Source of the DNA: Alkalicaulis satelles
GTDB lineage: Bacteria > Pseudomonadota > Alphaproteobacteria > Caulobacterales > Maricaulaceae
DNA: 64,000 bases
Reading direction: 5' to 3'
NCBI RefSeq assembly: GCF_008630495.1
Contig: NZ_VWOJ01000001.1
Location: forward strand, 620,001 to 684,000
The notes beneath the pieces were generated by a model. That model had not been told where the DNA came from. It saw only the letters and a program-made list of their open reading frames with translations, and made no database searches. Both the position numbers and the translations under genes were made by a program. Shown here piece by piece: positions 17,611 through 26,765 of this stretch (position 1 is the first letter of the stretch; every line of letters begins with the position of its first letter).

Positions 17611-18207
17611 CTATTCCTGCGGCGCTTCAATGACCAGATTGGGCGATGGCCAAAAACTGCTTCTCTGGGTGCGGGCGTCGGAAATCACCCAGCTGTTATC
17701 GCCCCACTCGGCCCGGCATATCAGCATCACCCCAGCGCCGCTGCCGCCGAAACCGACATAGAACGGTCCGTCGGGATTGCCTGTGTCCAGATATTGCCGG
17801 GCTATCATACGCTGCATGAACACTATTTTATAGGCGGCTCCATCTGGCTGGCGGCCTGACGAGCCAAGGGTGGCGGGCTGATCAGCGCCCCATTCCATCA
17901 CATGAATGTCGTAGTCGCCGATATCGGCGATCTCGTCGTCCGCCATGCGGGTGATCAGGGTGTGACAGTCATTGATCAGGCTCACCAGGGTTCCCGGAAC
18001 CGGGACTCTCCGCCCCTCGCTGGGTGTAAGAACAGGGTTGCGCTCCGGCCCGCACACCGGCCCGCATGGCTCATACCAAGAGGTCACGCCGGGCTGGAGC
18101 TCCAGATCACGTGCATCATCTTGTTCTGCAAAGGCCAAAGTCAGCGCGCTGGCAATAACAAGCACCGTCATGGCTACGGCTCCCGGCTGAGAGCGAAAAC
18201 ATCGCAT
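17611..18207 (-). CDS. Secreted protein of unknown function
   Basis: 198 residues. The start carries a signal peptide (VAMTVLVIASALTLAFA; the ATG may be at 18207 or the internal Met at residue 13). The mature part has a few cysteines (CGPVC, NDCHT, LICR) that could form disulfides, and no recognised domain. It is flanked by repeats downstream and by another small secreted protein upstream. Function not recognised. Confidence 0.5.
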   Translation of the reverse strand: MRCFRSQPGAVAMTVLVIASALTLAFAEQDDARDLELQPGVTSWYEPCGPVCGPERNPVLTPSEGRRVPVPGTLVSLINDCHTLITRMADDEIADIGDYDIHVMEWGADQPATLGSSGRQPDGAAYKIVFMQRMIARQYLDTGNPDGPFYVGFGGSGAGVMLICRAEWGDNSWVISDARTQRSSFWPSPNLVIEAPQE

Positions 18208-18319
18208 GGAGACTGTGGAGGGCAGAGGTTGGTTCGATGCGTAGACGCCTGCGCCATGAGGGGCGCTTCATGTCCTTTCGCCAGCCTCTCCCCGCCGCGC
18301 CTTTGCGGCGCGCCGCCCC

Positions 18320-18766
18320 CTACCCCCGCTCGGCGCGGCGGGCGATGAGGTCGCGGGCGTGATCGGGGCTGTCGACCTCTTCAATCGTGTCGATCATGCA
18401 GCGCCAGCCGTCCTCGGGGATAATGTATTCCATGAAGGGGCGGCAGATGCGCTCATTGGCGCCAAAGCTGACGCCCACCCGCGAGCCGAAGCGCAGGCCG
18501 GAGCAGCGCTGGCGGGTGGTGACCAGGTAATGCCGGCTCGGCCCGCCCTGGATCAGCATGTGGCGGTCATCAATCACGGTATAGCCCGAGATGGTGCGGA
18601 TGCGCACGCAGCGCGCCGGATCGAGATCGTCATCCTCATCCAGAACCTCTTGCGCGACGCCGGCTTGCGCGGGCGGCGGCTCGTCAGCCAGGGCTGCAGG
18701 CGCAAACGCCAGCAGCGCGCCCGCCAGGGCGCCGGTGAAGCCGGTGAGATAAAGCGATGCGGACAT
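18320..18766 (-). CDS. DUF6491-type small secreted protein
   Basis: 148 residues from the ATG at 18766, backed by a strong ribosome site (AAGGAGGGC). Signal peptide to about residue 27 (ALADE). The mature protein has four cysteines (C53-region ARCVRIR, RCSGL, RICRPF, WRCMID) arranged as in DUF6491 proteins, a family of small periplasmic proteins common in marine alphaproteobacteria with no known function. It lies downstream of a minus-strand secreted protein gene at 17611, 112 bp away, and diverges from the oxidase at 18872. Confidence 0.7.
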   Translation of the reverse strand: MSASLYLTGFTGALAGALLAFAPAALADEPPPAQAGVAQEVLDEDDDLDPARCVRIRTISGYTVIDDRHMLIQGGPSRHYLVTTRQRCSGLRFGSRVGVSFGANERICRPFMEYIIPEDGWRCMIDTIEEVDSPDHARDLIARRAERG

Positions 18767-18871
18767 GGCGTGCCCTCCTTGCAAGGCCGCAGGAAGCCGT
18801 AGAGGCGCGTTGAGGCGCCCGTGATTCCTGACTACATGTCCAGTTTGGCCTGATTGAGGCGATTTGGCGAG

Positions 18872-20020
18872 ATGACACCCCGCTCCCGCACACCCTCTGG
18901 CGCGAAAGCGCGCGCCGTGATCGCGGGCGCGGGCGCGGCGGGGCTGGCTTGCGCCCTGACGCTGGCGCGGGCGGGCTGGTCGGTGCGCGTCATGGAGGCC
19001 GGTGAGGCCGGGCGCGGCGCGGCCCGGGCCTCGGGCGGCATGCTGGCGCCAGGCTTTGAAACCCTGTTCGAAACCGATCCGGCCCACCCTCTGGCCGGCG
19101 CGTTCGCGGCCCTGGCCGCCCGCTCGGCCCGTTTGTGGGGGCTATGGGCGCCGGCCCTGTCGGCGCGCGCGATCGGCCATGCCCGCCCCGGCGTCATGGT
19201 CCCGCTGGTCAGTGAGCACGATCTCGACCGGGCTGAGGCCGTGCTGGCGCGCGCTGATGCGCTGGACATCGCCGTGACGCGGCTGGGCGCGGACGCGGCG
19301 CGCGCCGCCGAACCGGCGCTTGGCGATGTGAAGGGCGCGCTGGTGATCCCTGGCGACGGTCAGCTGGACAATCGCGCTTTGGGCCCGGTGCTGATCGCGG
19401 CGGCCCAGGCCGCAGGCGCGGTGCTGGAAACCGAAGCCCCGGTGGCGGCGCTGTCCTGTCATGGCGGACGGGCCATGGCGCTGGTGACCGAAGACGGGCG
19501 CCGGGTGGAGGCCGATCTGATCGTGCTGGCGGCAGGAACCGGCCGGATCGCAGGCGCGCCCGAGGCCGCGCACATGGTTCCGGTGAAAGGCCAGATGATC
19601 GCCTGGGGACCGCCTGCGCCCTGCGCCCTGCGCCATGTGGTGCGCCATCCCGACATCTATCTCGCCGCCAAGCCGGACGGGCGGATCATCGCCGGCGCCA
19701 CCAGCGAGGCGGGCGTGAGCACGCTGGACACCGATGCAGACGCGCTGGCCGGCCTGGCCTCGCGGGCGGGCGCGCTGGTCCCGTCGCTCAGCGGGCGCAA
19801 GCCGGATGAAGCCTGGGCCGGGCTGAGGCCGCGCGCCAAAGACGCCATGCCGGTGATCGGCGAGGCCGCGCCGGGCCTGATCATACTGGGCGGCGGCTAT
19901 CGCAATGGCGTGCTTCTGGCGCCGGCCATGGCCGAGGCGGCGGCCATTCTGGCCAATAGCGGCGCCCTGCCGGACTGGGCTGCGCCCTTCACCGCGCTGA
20001 GACCCGGCCTTCAGGGTTAA
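18872..20020 (+). CDS. FAD-dependent oxidase, ThiO-like (glycine oxidase family)
   Basis: 382 residues from the ATG at 18872 (a TTG at 18854 is a weaker alternative). The Rossmann FAD motif GAGAAGLACALTLARAG is near residue 20, followed by the DAO family pattern (ASGGMLAPGFE, LIVLAAGT, and the C-terminal LRPRAKDAMPVIG, GLIILGGGYRNGVLLAP). The family oxidises small amines such as glycine, making iminoglycine for thiazole synthesis, but no other thi gene is near. Glycine is also the substrate of the betaine pathway at 45 kb, though no link is implied. Substrate call is inference. Confidence 0.8.
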   Translation: MTPRSRTPSGAKARAVIAGAGAAGLACALTLARAGWSVRVMEAGEAGRGAARASGGMLAPGFETLFETDPAHPLAGAFAALAARSARLWGLWAPALSARAIGHARPGVMVPLVSEHDLDRAEAVLARADALDIAVTRLGADAARAAEPALGDVKGALVIPGDGQLDNRALGPVLIAAAQAAGAVLETEAPVAALSCHGGRAMALVTEDGRRVEADLIVLAAGTGRIAGAPEAAHMVPVKGQMIAWGPPAPCALRHVVRHPDIYLAAKPDGRIIAGATSEAGVSTLDTDADALAGLASRAGALVPSLSGRKPDEAWAGLRPRAKDAMPVIGEAAPGLIILGGGYRNGVLLAPAMAEAAAILANSGALPDWAAPFTALRPGLQG

Positions 20021-20031
20021 CCAAGGCTTAG
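20017..20031 (+). promoter_or_regulatory. CtrA-type box candidate (TTAA-N7-TTAG)
   Basis: TTAACCAAGGCTTAG overlaps the end of the oxidase gene and lies about 70 bp before the transglycosylase start. The first half also reads TTAACC as in many CtrA half sites. One mismatch from TTAA-N7-TTAA. Candidate only. Confidence 0.35.
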
Positions 20032-20102
20032 CGCGCGCAAATGGACACTGGCGGGCAAACGGGCGATTCGCCCCCTCGCCGCTGTTTTTCGCCGGAGCCG
20101 CC

Positions 20103-20942
20103 ATGTCTGATCCGCTGAACCCGCTGAGTGATCTTCTCGCCTCGCCCCGGCGCCTGATCGCGGATGCTGCGCGCGAGACCGGGGCCGATTTCGATTTTCT
20201 GGTGCGCACCGCCCAGCGCGAAAGCAATTTCGACCCTGAGGCGCGCGCGCGCACGTCCAGCGCGGCGGGCCTGTTCCAGTTCATCGAGCAGACCTGGCTG
20301 TCCATGATGGCCCGCCATGGCGAGCGCCACGGCTATGGCGAACTGGCGCAGGCCGTCACCCGCGGCGCCAATGGCCGCTATCAGGTCGATGATCCCGCCC
20401 GGCGCGAGGCGGTCTTGAACCTGCGCTTTGATGCGCGCGCGGCCAGCGTGATGGCTGGCGAGCTGGCGGCGGAAAACGCCTCCATCCTGCGCGCCGCCAC
20501 GGGCCGCGAGCCGACCAGCGGGGAGCTTTACGCCGCCCATTTCCTCGGCGCGGGCGGCGCGGCCCGGCTGATCGCGACAGCCGCCGACAATCCCGCCCAG
20601 CGCGCCGACCAGGTGTTTCCCGAGGCGGCCGCGGCCAACCGGCCGATCTTTTTCGACAAGGGCCGCCCGCGCAGCGTCAGCGAAGTGCTGTCGCGCCTGA
20701 CCGGAGACAGCCGCGCCGAAGCGCCCGCCGCCTGGCGCACCGGCTCCACCGCGCCGCGCCCGGCCTCGGGCGAGAGCCCGGCGACGCGCGCAGCGTCCGC
20801 CCTGGGCGTGGGCGATGACCGCCCCCGCGGCGGGTTTGGCGGCCTGGCCGCCATGGGACGCGCGGGCGGCGTGCTGACCCCGGGCCTGGTGGAGCTTCTG
20901 GCCTCCATGGACGCGCCACGCGGGCGCAAACGTAAAGGGTAA
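20103..20942 (+). CDS. Lytic transglycosylase (SLT domain) protein
   Basis: 279 residues. The SLT domain is N-terminal: catalytic Glu40 in AQRESNFDP, then SSAAGLFQFIEQTW, the family's ES and GLFQ motifs. The enzyme would cleave glycan strands to form 1,6-anhydromuramyl ends. It lacks a signal peptide, so it may act as a cargo of a dedicated export or assembly system; SLT proteins of this kind often serve flagella or pili. The last ~80 residues are low-complexity, Ala/Arg/Gly/Pro-rich, ending in RKRKG. It is followed by the second DUF2336 gene, 79 bp apart. Confidence 0.85.
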   Translation: MSDPLNPLSDLLASPRRLIADAARETGADFDFLVRTAQRESNFDPEARARTSSAAGLFQFIEQTWLSMMARHGERHGYGELAQAVTRGANGRYQVDDPARREAVLNLRFDARAASVMAGELAAENASILRAATGREPTSGELYAAHFLGAGGAARLIATAADNPAQRADQVFPEAAAANRPIFFDKGRPRSVSEVLSRLTGDSRAEAPAAWRTGSTAPRPASGESPATRAASALGVGDDRPRGGFGGLAAMGRAGGVLTPGLVELLASMDAPRGRKRKG

Positions 20943-21021
20943 GTTGCCTGTTTACCCCCTCTTTCAAGGACGCGTTAAGATTTGGCGCGCACGCTGGACC
21001 GGTCATCAGGAGGCCTGAGCC

Positions 21022-22167
21022 ATGAGTGTTCATACCCTGCGCGCCCGCCTGACCCGCGAGGACATCGCCCGTCTCACCCATAGCGACGAGGAAGAACGCG
21101 CCCTTGCCGCCCGCAAGGTCTGCGCGCGCTATGCCGGGCCGGGCCTGACTGATGAAGAGCGCGAGCTGGGCGCCGAAATCGTGCGCGTGCTGGCCCAGGA
21201 CGCCGCCGAGCTGGTGCGCCGGGCGCTTTCGGTCACCCTCCAGCGCTCGCCCTATCTGCCTGAGGATGTGGCCCGGCAGCTCATGGGCGATATTGATTCC
21301 ATCGCCCTGCCCATTATTGCAGGCTCGCCTGTGCTCTCAGACGAAGACCTGATCGCCATCGTGCGCTCGGGCGGCCCACGCCGCCAGACCGCAGTGGCGG
21401 CGCGCGAAACCCTGTCCGAACCGCTCACCGCCGAGATCGCCGAGCATGGCGTGAGCGAGGCGGTGTCGGTGCTGGCGGCCAATTCCGGCGCGGCGTTCAA
21501 TACCGCAGCCTATGCCAGCGTCTTCAACCGCTTCGCCCACAGCCCGCACATTCTGGAGCGCTTTATCGAGCGCCCCTCCCTGCCGCTGGAGGTGACCGAA
21601 AAGCTGGTGGCGCGCATCTCCGACGCCGCGCTGCAGCGCCTGGTGGCGCGCCACGCCCTGCCGCCCCAGCTGGCGGTGGAACTGGCCGAGGGCGCGCGCG
21701 AACGCGCCACGGTGGATCTGGTCGACCAGGCCGGCCTGTCTTCCGACCCGCGCCGCTTCGTCCAGCAATTGCAGCTCAATGCGCGCCTGACGCCCTCGCT
21801 CATGCTGCGCGCGCTGCTGCGCGGGCATATCACCTTCTTCGAGCATGCCGTGGCCGAACTGGCCGGCGTCGAACACGCCCGCGCCTGGGTCTTGATCCAT
21901 GACGCCGGCCCGCTGGGGCTGGACGCGGTGTTCAAGAAGGCCGGGCTGCCCGAACGCATCCTGCCGGCCGTGCGCGCCGCCCTGTCGGCCTGGCACTCGC
22001 TGGAGGTCGGCCCGGACGGAACGCGAGACCTGATCCGCTTCCGCCAGCGCCTGATGGAGCGGGTGTTCACCCAGTTCCAGGGCGCGCCAGTGGCGGAGCT
22101 GGACTACTGCCTGGACCGGCTCGACGCCGATATCGCCGCCGAGACCGCCGCGCGCCTGACCGGATAG
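21022..22167 (+). CDS. DUF2336 domain protein
   Basis: 381 residues, helical, with the DUF2336 pattern ([64 protein letters not shown]). This matches the protein at 4717-5775 in layout (…[18 protein letters not shown] versus …RPVIERSMVLDETDLIAL), showing they are paralogues. AGGAGG stands before the ATG. No enzymatic motif. Neighbours are the transglycosylase and queA; no functional link can be proven. Confidence 0.85.
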   Translation: MSVHTLRARLTREDIARLTHSDEEERALAARKVCARYAGPGLTDEERELGAEIVRVLAQDAAELVRRALSVTLQRSPYLPEDVARQLMGDIDSIALPIIAGSPVLSDEDLIAIVRSGGPRRQTAVAARETLSEPLTAEIAEHGVSEAVSVLAANSGAAFNTAAYASVFNRFAHSPHILERFIERPSLPLEVTEKLVARISDAALQRLVARHALPPQLAVELAEGARERATVDLVDQAGLSSDPRRFVQQLQLNARLTPSLMLRALLRGHITFFEHAVAELAGVEHARAWVLIHDAGPLGLDAVFKKAGLPERILPAVRAALSAWHSLEVGPDGTRDLIRFRQRLMERVFTQFQGAPVAELDYCLDRLDADIAAETAARLTG

Positions 22168-22244
22168 CGGCCAGCGCCTCTGTCCACCCCGGGGTCAGCG
22201 CTGGTCCGCCTTGCGATTTTTGCATGCGGCGCTACACCGCCCCC

Positions 22245-23309
22245 ATGAAGCTCTCAGACTTCGATTTCCACCTGCCCGAGGACCGCATCGCCCTGCGTCC
22301 GGCGCGGCCGCGCGACAGCGCGCGGCTTTTGCATGTCCGGCCTGGCGGAGCGCTGGAGGACCGCGGCGTGCTGGACCTTCCAGATCTGCTGCAGCCAGGC
22401 GATCTGATGGTGTTCAACGACACCCGCGTCCTGCCCGCCGCGCTCACCGCCTCGCGCCCGGCGCGCGAGCATGGCGGCGGCGGGCCGGCGCGCATCGAGA
22501 TCAATCTGCATCACCGCGAGGGAGACGATGTGTGGCGCGCCTTCGTGCGCCCGGCCAAGCGGCTGCGCACCGGCGACCGGCTCGATTTCGAAGGCGGGTT
22601 CAGCGCCGGGGTGACGCACAAGGGCGCAGGCGGCGAGGTGAGCCTGAAGTTTGACCGCTCCGGCGCAGCGCTGGACGCGGTCATCGAGGCCGCCGGCGCG
22701 CCGCCTTTGCCGCCCTATATCGCGTCGAAACGCGCCGCCGATGCGGCCGACCGCAGCGATTACCAGACGCTCTACGCCGCGCCGGACAAGACCGGATCGG
22801 TGGCCGCGCCCACGGCGGGGCTGCATTTCACCGAGCGCCTGTTCGCGGCGCTGGACACGCGCGGGGTGCGCCGGACCCATGTGACCCTGCATGTGGGCGC
22901 AGGCACTTTCCTGCCGGTGAAAACCGAAGACGTGGCCGAGCACCGCATGCATGGCGAATGGTTTGAGGTGAGCGAAGAGGCCGCCGCCGCCATCAACGCC
23001 GCGAAAACTGACGGCGCGCGCATCATCGCGGTGGGCACCACGGCCCTGCGCACGCTGGAAAGCGCGGCTGGTCCTGACGGCGCGGTGCAGGCCGGATCGC
23101 GCGAGACCGATATCTTCATCACGCCGGGCTATCGCTTCCGGGTGGTGGACGGGCTGATGACCAATTTCCATCTGCCCAAATCCACGCTGTTCATGCTGGT
23201 CAGCGCGCTGGCGGGTCTGGATGTGATGCAGATCGCTTACGCCCACGCCATCGCGCAGGGCTATCGCTTCTTCTCCTACGGGGATTCCAGCCTGATCTGG
23301 CGGGCCTAG
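22245..23309 (+). CDS. queA: S-adenosylmethionine:tRNA ribosyltransferase-isomerase QueA
   Basis: 354 residues from ATG 22245 (an upstream ATG at 22224 adds seven unconserved residues). QueA adds the epoxy-cyclopentene ring of queuosine to tRNA wobble base 34 precursors. The family opening [17 protein letters not shown], the FNDTRVLPA strand, the [11 protein letters not shown] block and the end YGDSSLI are all present. The tgt gene that often follows is absent: the next gene is on the opposite strand and overlaps the queA stop by 4 bp (CTAG). Confidence 0.95.
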   Translation: MKLSDFDFHLPEDRIALRPARPRDSARLLHVRPGGALEDRGVLDLPDLLQPGDLMVFNDTRVLPAALTASRPAREHGGGGPARIEINLHHREGDDVWRAFVRPAKRLRTGDRLDFEGGFSAGVTHKGAGGEVSLKFDRSGAALDAVIEAAGAPPLPPYIASKRAADAADRSDYQTLYAAPDKTGSVAAPTAGLHFTERLFAALDTRGVRRTHVTLHVGAGTFLPVKTEDVAEHRMHGEWFEVSEEAAAAINAAKTDGARIIAVGTTALRTLESAAGPDGAVQAGSRETDIFITPGYRFRVVDGLMTNFHLPKSTLFMLVSALAGLDVMQIAYAHAIAQGYRFFSYGDSSLIWRA

Positions 23310-23521
23310 TTGCGGCGGCGCTCGCGGTCGCGCTCTTTGCCTTCATCCTCGTCATCGCTATCGGGCGTGACCAGATTGACGGCGCCTTCGGCCACATCGC
23401 CTGCGACGCGCACCGTGCCCACGGCGGCCCCGGCGGCAAGATCAGCGGCGGCGATGGCGATGCATCCGGACGTCAGGCACGGCGCGGCGAGCACGGCGGC
23501 GAGCAGGATGATGCGCGGCAT
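23306..23521 (-). CDS. Small lipoprotein
   Basis: 71 residues from the Met at 23521: [15 protein letters not shown] with a lipobox LTSGC, so the mature chain begins at Cys and is anchored as a lipoprotein. It has a Gly/Ala/Val stretch that may be membrane-inserted ([17 protein letters not shown]), then a highly charged tail ([18 protein letters not shown]). A longer upstream frame to 23590 has no ribosome site. The stop overlaps queA's by 4 bp, convergent. Function unknown. Confidence 0.6.
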   Translation of the reverse strand: MPRIILLAAVLAAPCLTSGCIAIAAADLAAGAAVGTVRVAGDVAEGAVNLVTPDSDDEDEGKERDRERRRN

Positions 23522-23549
23522 GGGTCTGTCTCTGACTGAATAAATGAAC

Positions 23550-23578
23550 AGGGGCGGCGCACTGCATGCGCCGCCCCT
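23550..23578 (-). terminator. Strong hairpin terminator between pirin and lipoprotein genes
   Basis: A perfect 12-bp stem (AGGGGCGGCGCA/TGCGCCGCCCCT) with a 5-nt loop lies after the pirin stop. On the minus strand it is followed by GTTCATTTATT, moderately U-rich. Probably ends the pirin transcript. Confidence 0.7.
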
Positions 23579-23608
23579 GATCCTCGTCATACAGATGTGA
23601 AAGCCGTG

Positions 23609-24304
23609 TTAGCGGCTGTCCACCAGAACGATCTCGGCGTCTTCGAGCGCCTCGACCTCGATCTGCGCCACGTCCCTGATGGCCGCGCCGTCGCGCGGGT
23701 TCACGTCCACGCCATTGACCCGGATGCGGCCCTTGGCCGGCGCCAGATAGGCGTGACGGCCCGGCTCCAGATCATAACGCGCGCGCCCGCCCTGGCTCAG
23801 CGTGGCGCCCAGCACCCGCGCATCGGCGCGGATGGGCAGGGCGTCATCACCCTTGCGGCCTGACGCCAGCACGGCGAACTGGCCGTCGCGGGTGTCCTTG
23901 GGAAACTCGCGCGCATTCCAGTACGGCTCGCCGCCTTTCTCGTCCGGCAGGATCCATATCTGGAAGATGCGCGTGGGCTCGTTTTCCAGATTGAACTCCG
24001 AGTGACGGATGCCCGACCCGGCGCTCATAACCTGCACGTCGCCCGCCACGGTGCGGCCCTTATTGCCAAGGGAGTCCTCGTGGCTGATCGCGCCATCGCG
24101 CACATAGGTGATGATCTCCATGTCGGCATGGGGGTGGGGCGGGAAGCCCGAACGCGGCGCAATGGCGTCATCGTTCCAGACCCTCAAGGCCCCCCAGCCC
24201 ATGCGGGCGGGGTCGTAATAGGACCCGAAGGAGAAATGGTGGCTGGCCTTCAGCCAGCCGTGGTCAGCCTTGCCCAGGCTGTCGAACGGTCTCACGTCAA
24301 TCAT
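23609..24304 (-). CDS. Pirin family protein
   Basis: 231 residues from the ATG at 24304, with GGAGG five bases upstream; it begins MIDVRPFDSLGKADHGWLKA. The bicupin core has the metal motif FPPHPHADMEIITYV, HSEF and the C-terminal cupin. Pirins of this type bind iron, and some (YhhW) oxidise quercetin or regulate transcription. The palindrome at 24328-24348 lies 24 bp upstream of its start. No flavonoid gene is near. Confidence 0.9.
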   Translation of the reverse strand: MIDVRPFDSLGKADHGWLKASHHFSFGSYYDPARMGWGALRVWNDDAIAPRSGFPPHPHADMEIITYVRDGAISHEDSLGNKGRTVAGDVQVMSAGSGIRHSEFNLENEPTRIFQIWILPDEKGGEPYWNAREFPKDTRDGQFAVLASGRKGDDALPIRADARVLGATLSQGGRARYDLEPGRHAYLAPAKGRIRVNGVDVNPRDGAAIRDVAQIEVEALEDAEIVLVDSR

Positions 24305-24327
24305 GACGGCCTCCATCGTCGCTTGGC

Positions 24328-24348
24328 GGCGCGTGAAAATCACGCGCC
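24328..24348 (-). promoter_or_regulatory. Perfect inverted repeat upstream of pirin (operator candidate)
   Basis: GGCGCGTG-AAAAT-CACGCGCC: two exact 8-bp arms round a 5-bp centre, 24 bp before the pirin start codon. It could be a repressor operator or a 5'-leader hairpin; no poly-U follows it on the minus strand. Confidence 0.4.
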
Positions 24349-24443
24349 TGTTGGAGGGACAGATAGTCATCCCCTGCCCGCGCATTGAGATGGCGAATGG
24401 ATGCAGTCTTTTGCCAGGGCGGAAAAGACGGGGACGCGCCCCC

Positions 24444-24890
24444 TCACCCCACCCGCTCTTCCTTGATCAGGGTGCGCTGATAGAGCTCGTCTTCGCGGAA
24501 CCAGTGCCAGGTGCGCCCGCGCTTGGAATTGCACGCGCTGATCTGGATCATCTCGTAGAGATACTCGCCGGGCATGTCCTTGCGGCTCCAGGTCAGGCAC
24601 ACCGTGCGTTGATCAATCTCCCAGGCGCAGCCTTCAATGCGCTCGGTGTCCCACCAGATGCGCCCCTCGGCATAGCGGGCCGGGAAGACATGGGTTTCCT
24701 CACGCCCGTCCGCCCAGCTGTAGCGATTGGTCTGGTGGTAATCCCACTCGCCTTCATCCGGGAACAGGCAGATCAGATGCGAGCGGTGTTCGTCGATCAG
24801 CTCGCCATCGGCGCTGACATGGGAATAGACGCCGCGCCACTCGCCTGCGTGACGGGCCAGGACCGGCATGCGCCAGCGGATCAGTTTCAT
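24444..24890 (-). CDS. DUF3598-like protein
   Basis: 148 residues from the ATG at 24890, preceded by GGAGG ten bases upstream. It shows the lipocalin-like DUF3598 pattern (LARHAGEWRGVYSHV, EWDYHQTNRYSW, GRIWWDTERIEG, CLTWSR) and no signal peptide. Family role is unknown; its neighbours are pirin and, divergent, an enoyl-CoA hydratase. Assigned by recall of motif, so moderate confidence. Confidence 0.65.
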   Translation of the reverse strand: MKLIRWRMPVLARHAGEWRGVYSHVSADGELIDEHRSHLICLFPDEGEWDYHQTNRYSWADGREETHVFPARYAEGRIWWDTERIEGCAWEIDQRTVCLTWSRKDMPGEYLYEMIQISACNSKRGRTWHWFREDELYQRTLIKEERVG

Positions 24891-25010
24891 GACGGGCTTA
24901 CCTCCGGTGCGGATCATGATTGAATGCGCCGCCCGAGTTGACGGCATTGGTCCGGACAAATCATAAGGCGATATCAGCCTGCGCCCAGCCTTTCTGGAAG
25001 GATGAACTGC

Positions 25011-25796
25011 ATGAGCCTTGATCCGGTCTATCTCGAGCGCCAGGGCGCGGCGGCCCATCTGGTGCTGAACCAGCCCGCCAAGCGCAATGCGCTCAATGGC
25101 GCCATGTGGGCGGCCATACCCGGCCTGCTGGCCGAGGCTGAAGCCGACGCGGGCGTGCGCCTGATCGTGGTGCGCGGCGCCGGCGGCGCCTTTGCGGCGG
25201 GCGCCGATATCTCCGAGTTCGAACAGGTCTACGCCACGCCCGACAGCGCGGCGGCCTATTCGCGCGCCATCGCACAGGCCCTCGATGCGCTGGCGGACAG
25301 CCCCAAGCCGACCCTGGCGCTGATTGACGGGGCGTGCGTGGGCGGGGGCTGCGGGCTGGCGCTGGCGTGCGATCTGCGCTTTGCCGCGGAAGGCTCCAAA
25401 TTCGGCATCACGCCGGGCAAGCTGGGGCTGGCCTACACCCTCAACGACACGCGCCGCCTGATCAACGCAGTGGGGATGAGCGCAGCCAAGGACATCTTGT
25501 TTACCGGACGGATTCTGGAGGCGGACGAGGCCTTGCGCCTGGGGCTGATCGACCGGCTGGCAGCGCGCGAGGCGCTGGCCGGCGAAGGCGAGGCGTTCGC
25601 ACAGGCGCTGTCACGCACCTCGGCCCAGTCGGCGCGCATCACCAAGCAAATCATCGCGCGCATCGAGGCCGGTCAGGACCGCGATGATGACGCCACCCGC
25701 CAGCTGTTTCTGGACGCCTTCCAGAGCGCGGACTTCCAGGAGGGCTACCGGGCCTTCCTCGAAAAGCGCGCGCCGCGCTTCACGCCGGAGACTTGA
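25011..25796 (+). CDS. Enoyl-CoA hydratase/isomerase
   Basis: 261 residues; the ATG at 25011 has AAGGA eight bases upstream, better than the ATG at 25002. Crotonase fold: AAGADISEFEQ (CoA oxyanion loop), the GACVGGGCGLALACDLRFA loop with second oxyanion Gly. The catalytic glutamates of a true hydratase are not obvious: the second position reads GITPGKLGL, where a hydratase has E. So it could be an isomerase or another crotonase enzyme. It opens the fatty-acid block. Confidence 0.85.
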   Translation: MSLDPVYLERQGAAAHLVLNQPAKRNALNGAMWAAIPGLLAEAEADAGVRLIVVRGAGGAFAAGADISEFEQVYATPDSAAAYSRAIAQALDALADSPKPTLALIDGACVGGGCGLALACDLRFAAEGSKFGITPGKLGLAYTLNDTRRLINAVGMSAAKDILFTGRILEADEALRLGLIDRLAAREALAGEGEAFAQALSRTSAQSARITKQIIARIEAGQDRDDDATRQLFLDAFQSADFQEGYRAFLEKRAPRFTPET

Positions 25797-25806
25797 AACA
25801 GGATGC

Positions 25807-26664
25807 CTAATCGCCGGCGCGTTCGCGCAGGCGCTGGGCGGCGGCCATGGCGGCCAGCGCCTCGCCATCGGTGCGTGACCCGCGCGCCGCGGCCTCATAC
25901 AGCTCGGCGGCGCGGGCATGCTCGCCGCGCGCCTCCTTGATCCGGGCCAGGCCCAGCGCCGCGCTGGCGTGATCAGGCTCGAAGGCCAGCACGCGCTCGA
26001 ACAATTCCGCCCCGCCAGATCCGTCGCCGGCTTCGGCCAGACACGCGCCATGGGCGATCATCATATCCATGTCCCAGGGCGCATCCTCCAGCGCCTGCGC
26101 ACTGGCCGCGCAGGCCGTCGCAGCCGCCAGCGCTGTGCGGGACGGCGGGACGGCTGGCGTTGACGCCGGGGGCTGGGCCGAGGGATCGGGCAGGGCCGGG
26201 TCTGTCCGGGCGGATGGATCGGGGATGGACGCATGCGCTTCCTCCCGCTCAGCTGGCGACGGGCCGGACGCCGGATCGGGCGCGCGGGCGGTCAGGTGCG
26301 GCGCGGGCGCGCTGTAGCCGGCTGGCGCATCCAGCTGCACCCACACCCCGCCCTGGCGCACTTCAGCGCGGATCCATCCCGCCCCGGACAGCTCCAGGCG
26401 CAGCCCGTCCGCGTCAGGCGTGACGGACAGGGCGCTGAACGGCGCCGGCCCGGCAGGCGTGATGGCGCGCGCGGCGTCGCTGACGCCTGTCACATGCAAC
26501 GCGCCGCCCTCAAGCACGGCGCTGCGCGGCTGGGTCCCGAAAGCCAGCCAGAGATGGGCCGCGCCGTCGCGGTCCGCCGCCATGACGTCGCGCAATTGGG
26601 CTTCGGCAGGCGCAACAAGGCTGGCGGCCAGACCGGTCAGGGCAAGGGCGGACATGCGGATCAT
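25807..26664 (-). CDS. Secreted TPR protein
   Basis: 285 residues from the Met at 26664. Signal peptide (MIRMSALALTGLAASLVAPAEA). The middle is Pro/Ser-rich (about residues 130-175). The C-terminal third has one or two TPR units (AAELFERVLAFEPDHASAALGLARIKE, AAELYEAAARG). Function unknown, periplasmic by prediction. Divergent from the MerR gene and convergent with the hydratase gene. Confidence 0.65.
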   Translation of the reverse strand: MIRMSALALTGLAASLVAPAEAQLRDVMAADRDGAAHLWLAFGTQPRSAVLEGGALHVTGVSDAARAITPAGPAPFSALSVTPDADGLRLELSGAGWIRAEVRQGGVWVQLDAPAGYSAPAPHLTARAPDPASGPSPAEREEAHASIPDPSARTDPALPDPSAQPPASTPAVPPSRTALAAATACAASAQALEDAPWDMDMMIAHGACLAEAGDGSGGAELFERVLAFEPDHASAALGLARIKEARGEHARAAELYEAAARGSRTDGEALAAMAAAQRLRERAGD

Positions 26665-26728
26665 GATGTCTGTGTGCCCCGAGTCGCAGGGGCGGACCAG
26701 AAGGGCGGCGGCCGGGCATGAATTGACG

Positions 26729-26744
26729 TTGACGTGCACGTAAA
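26729..26744 (+). promoter_or_regulatory. LiuR-type palindrome in the MerR promoter region
   Basis: TTGACGTGCACGTAAA reads as TTKACGT-N2-ACGTMAA, the inverted-repeat type bound by MerR-family LiuR regulators of acyl-CoA catabolism. It lies 22 bp before the MerR start codon, in the divergent region with the TPR gene. A second TTGACG half overlaps upstream at 26723. Autoregulation is the simplest reading. Confidence 0.5.
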
Positions 26745-26765
26745 CTTGGTGGAGAGTGCCGCTCC

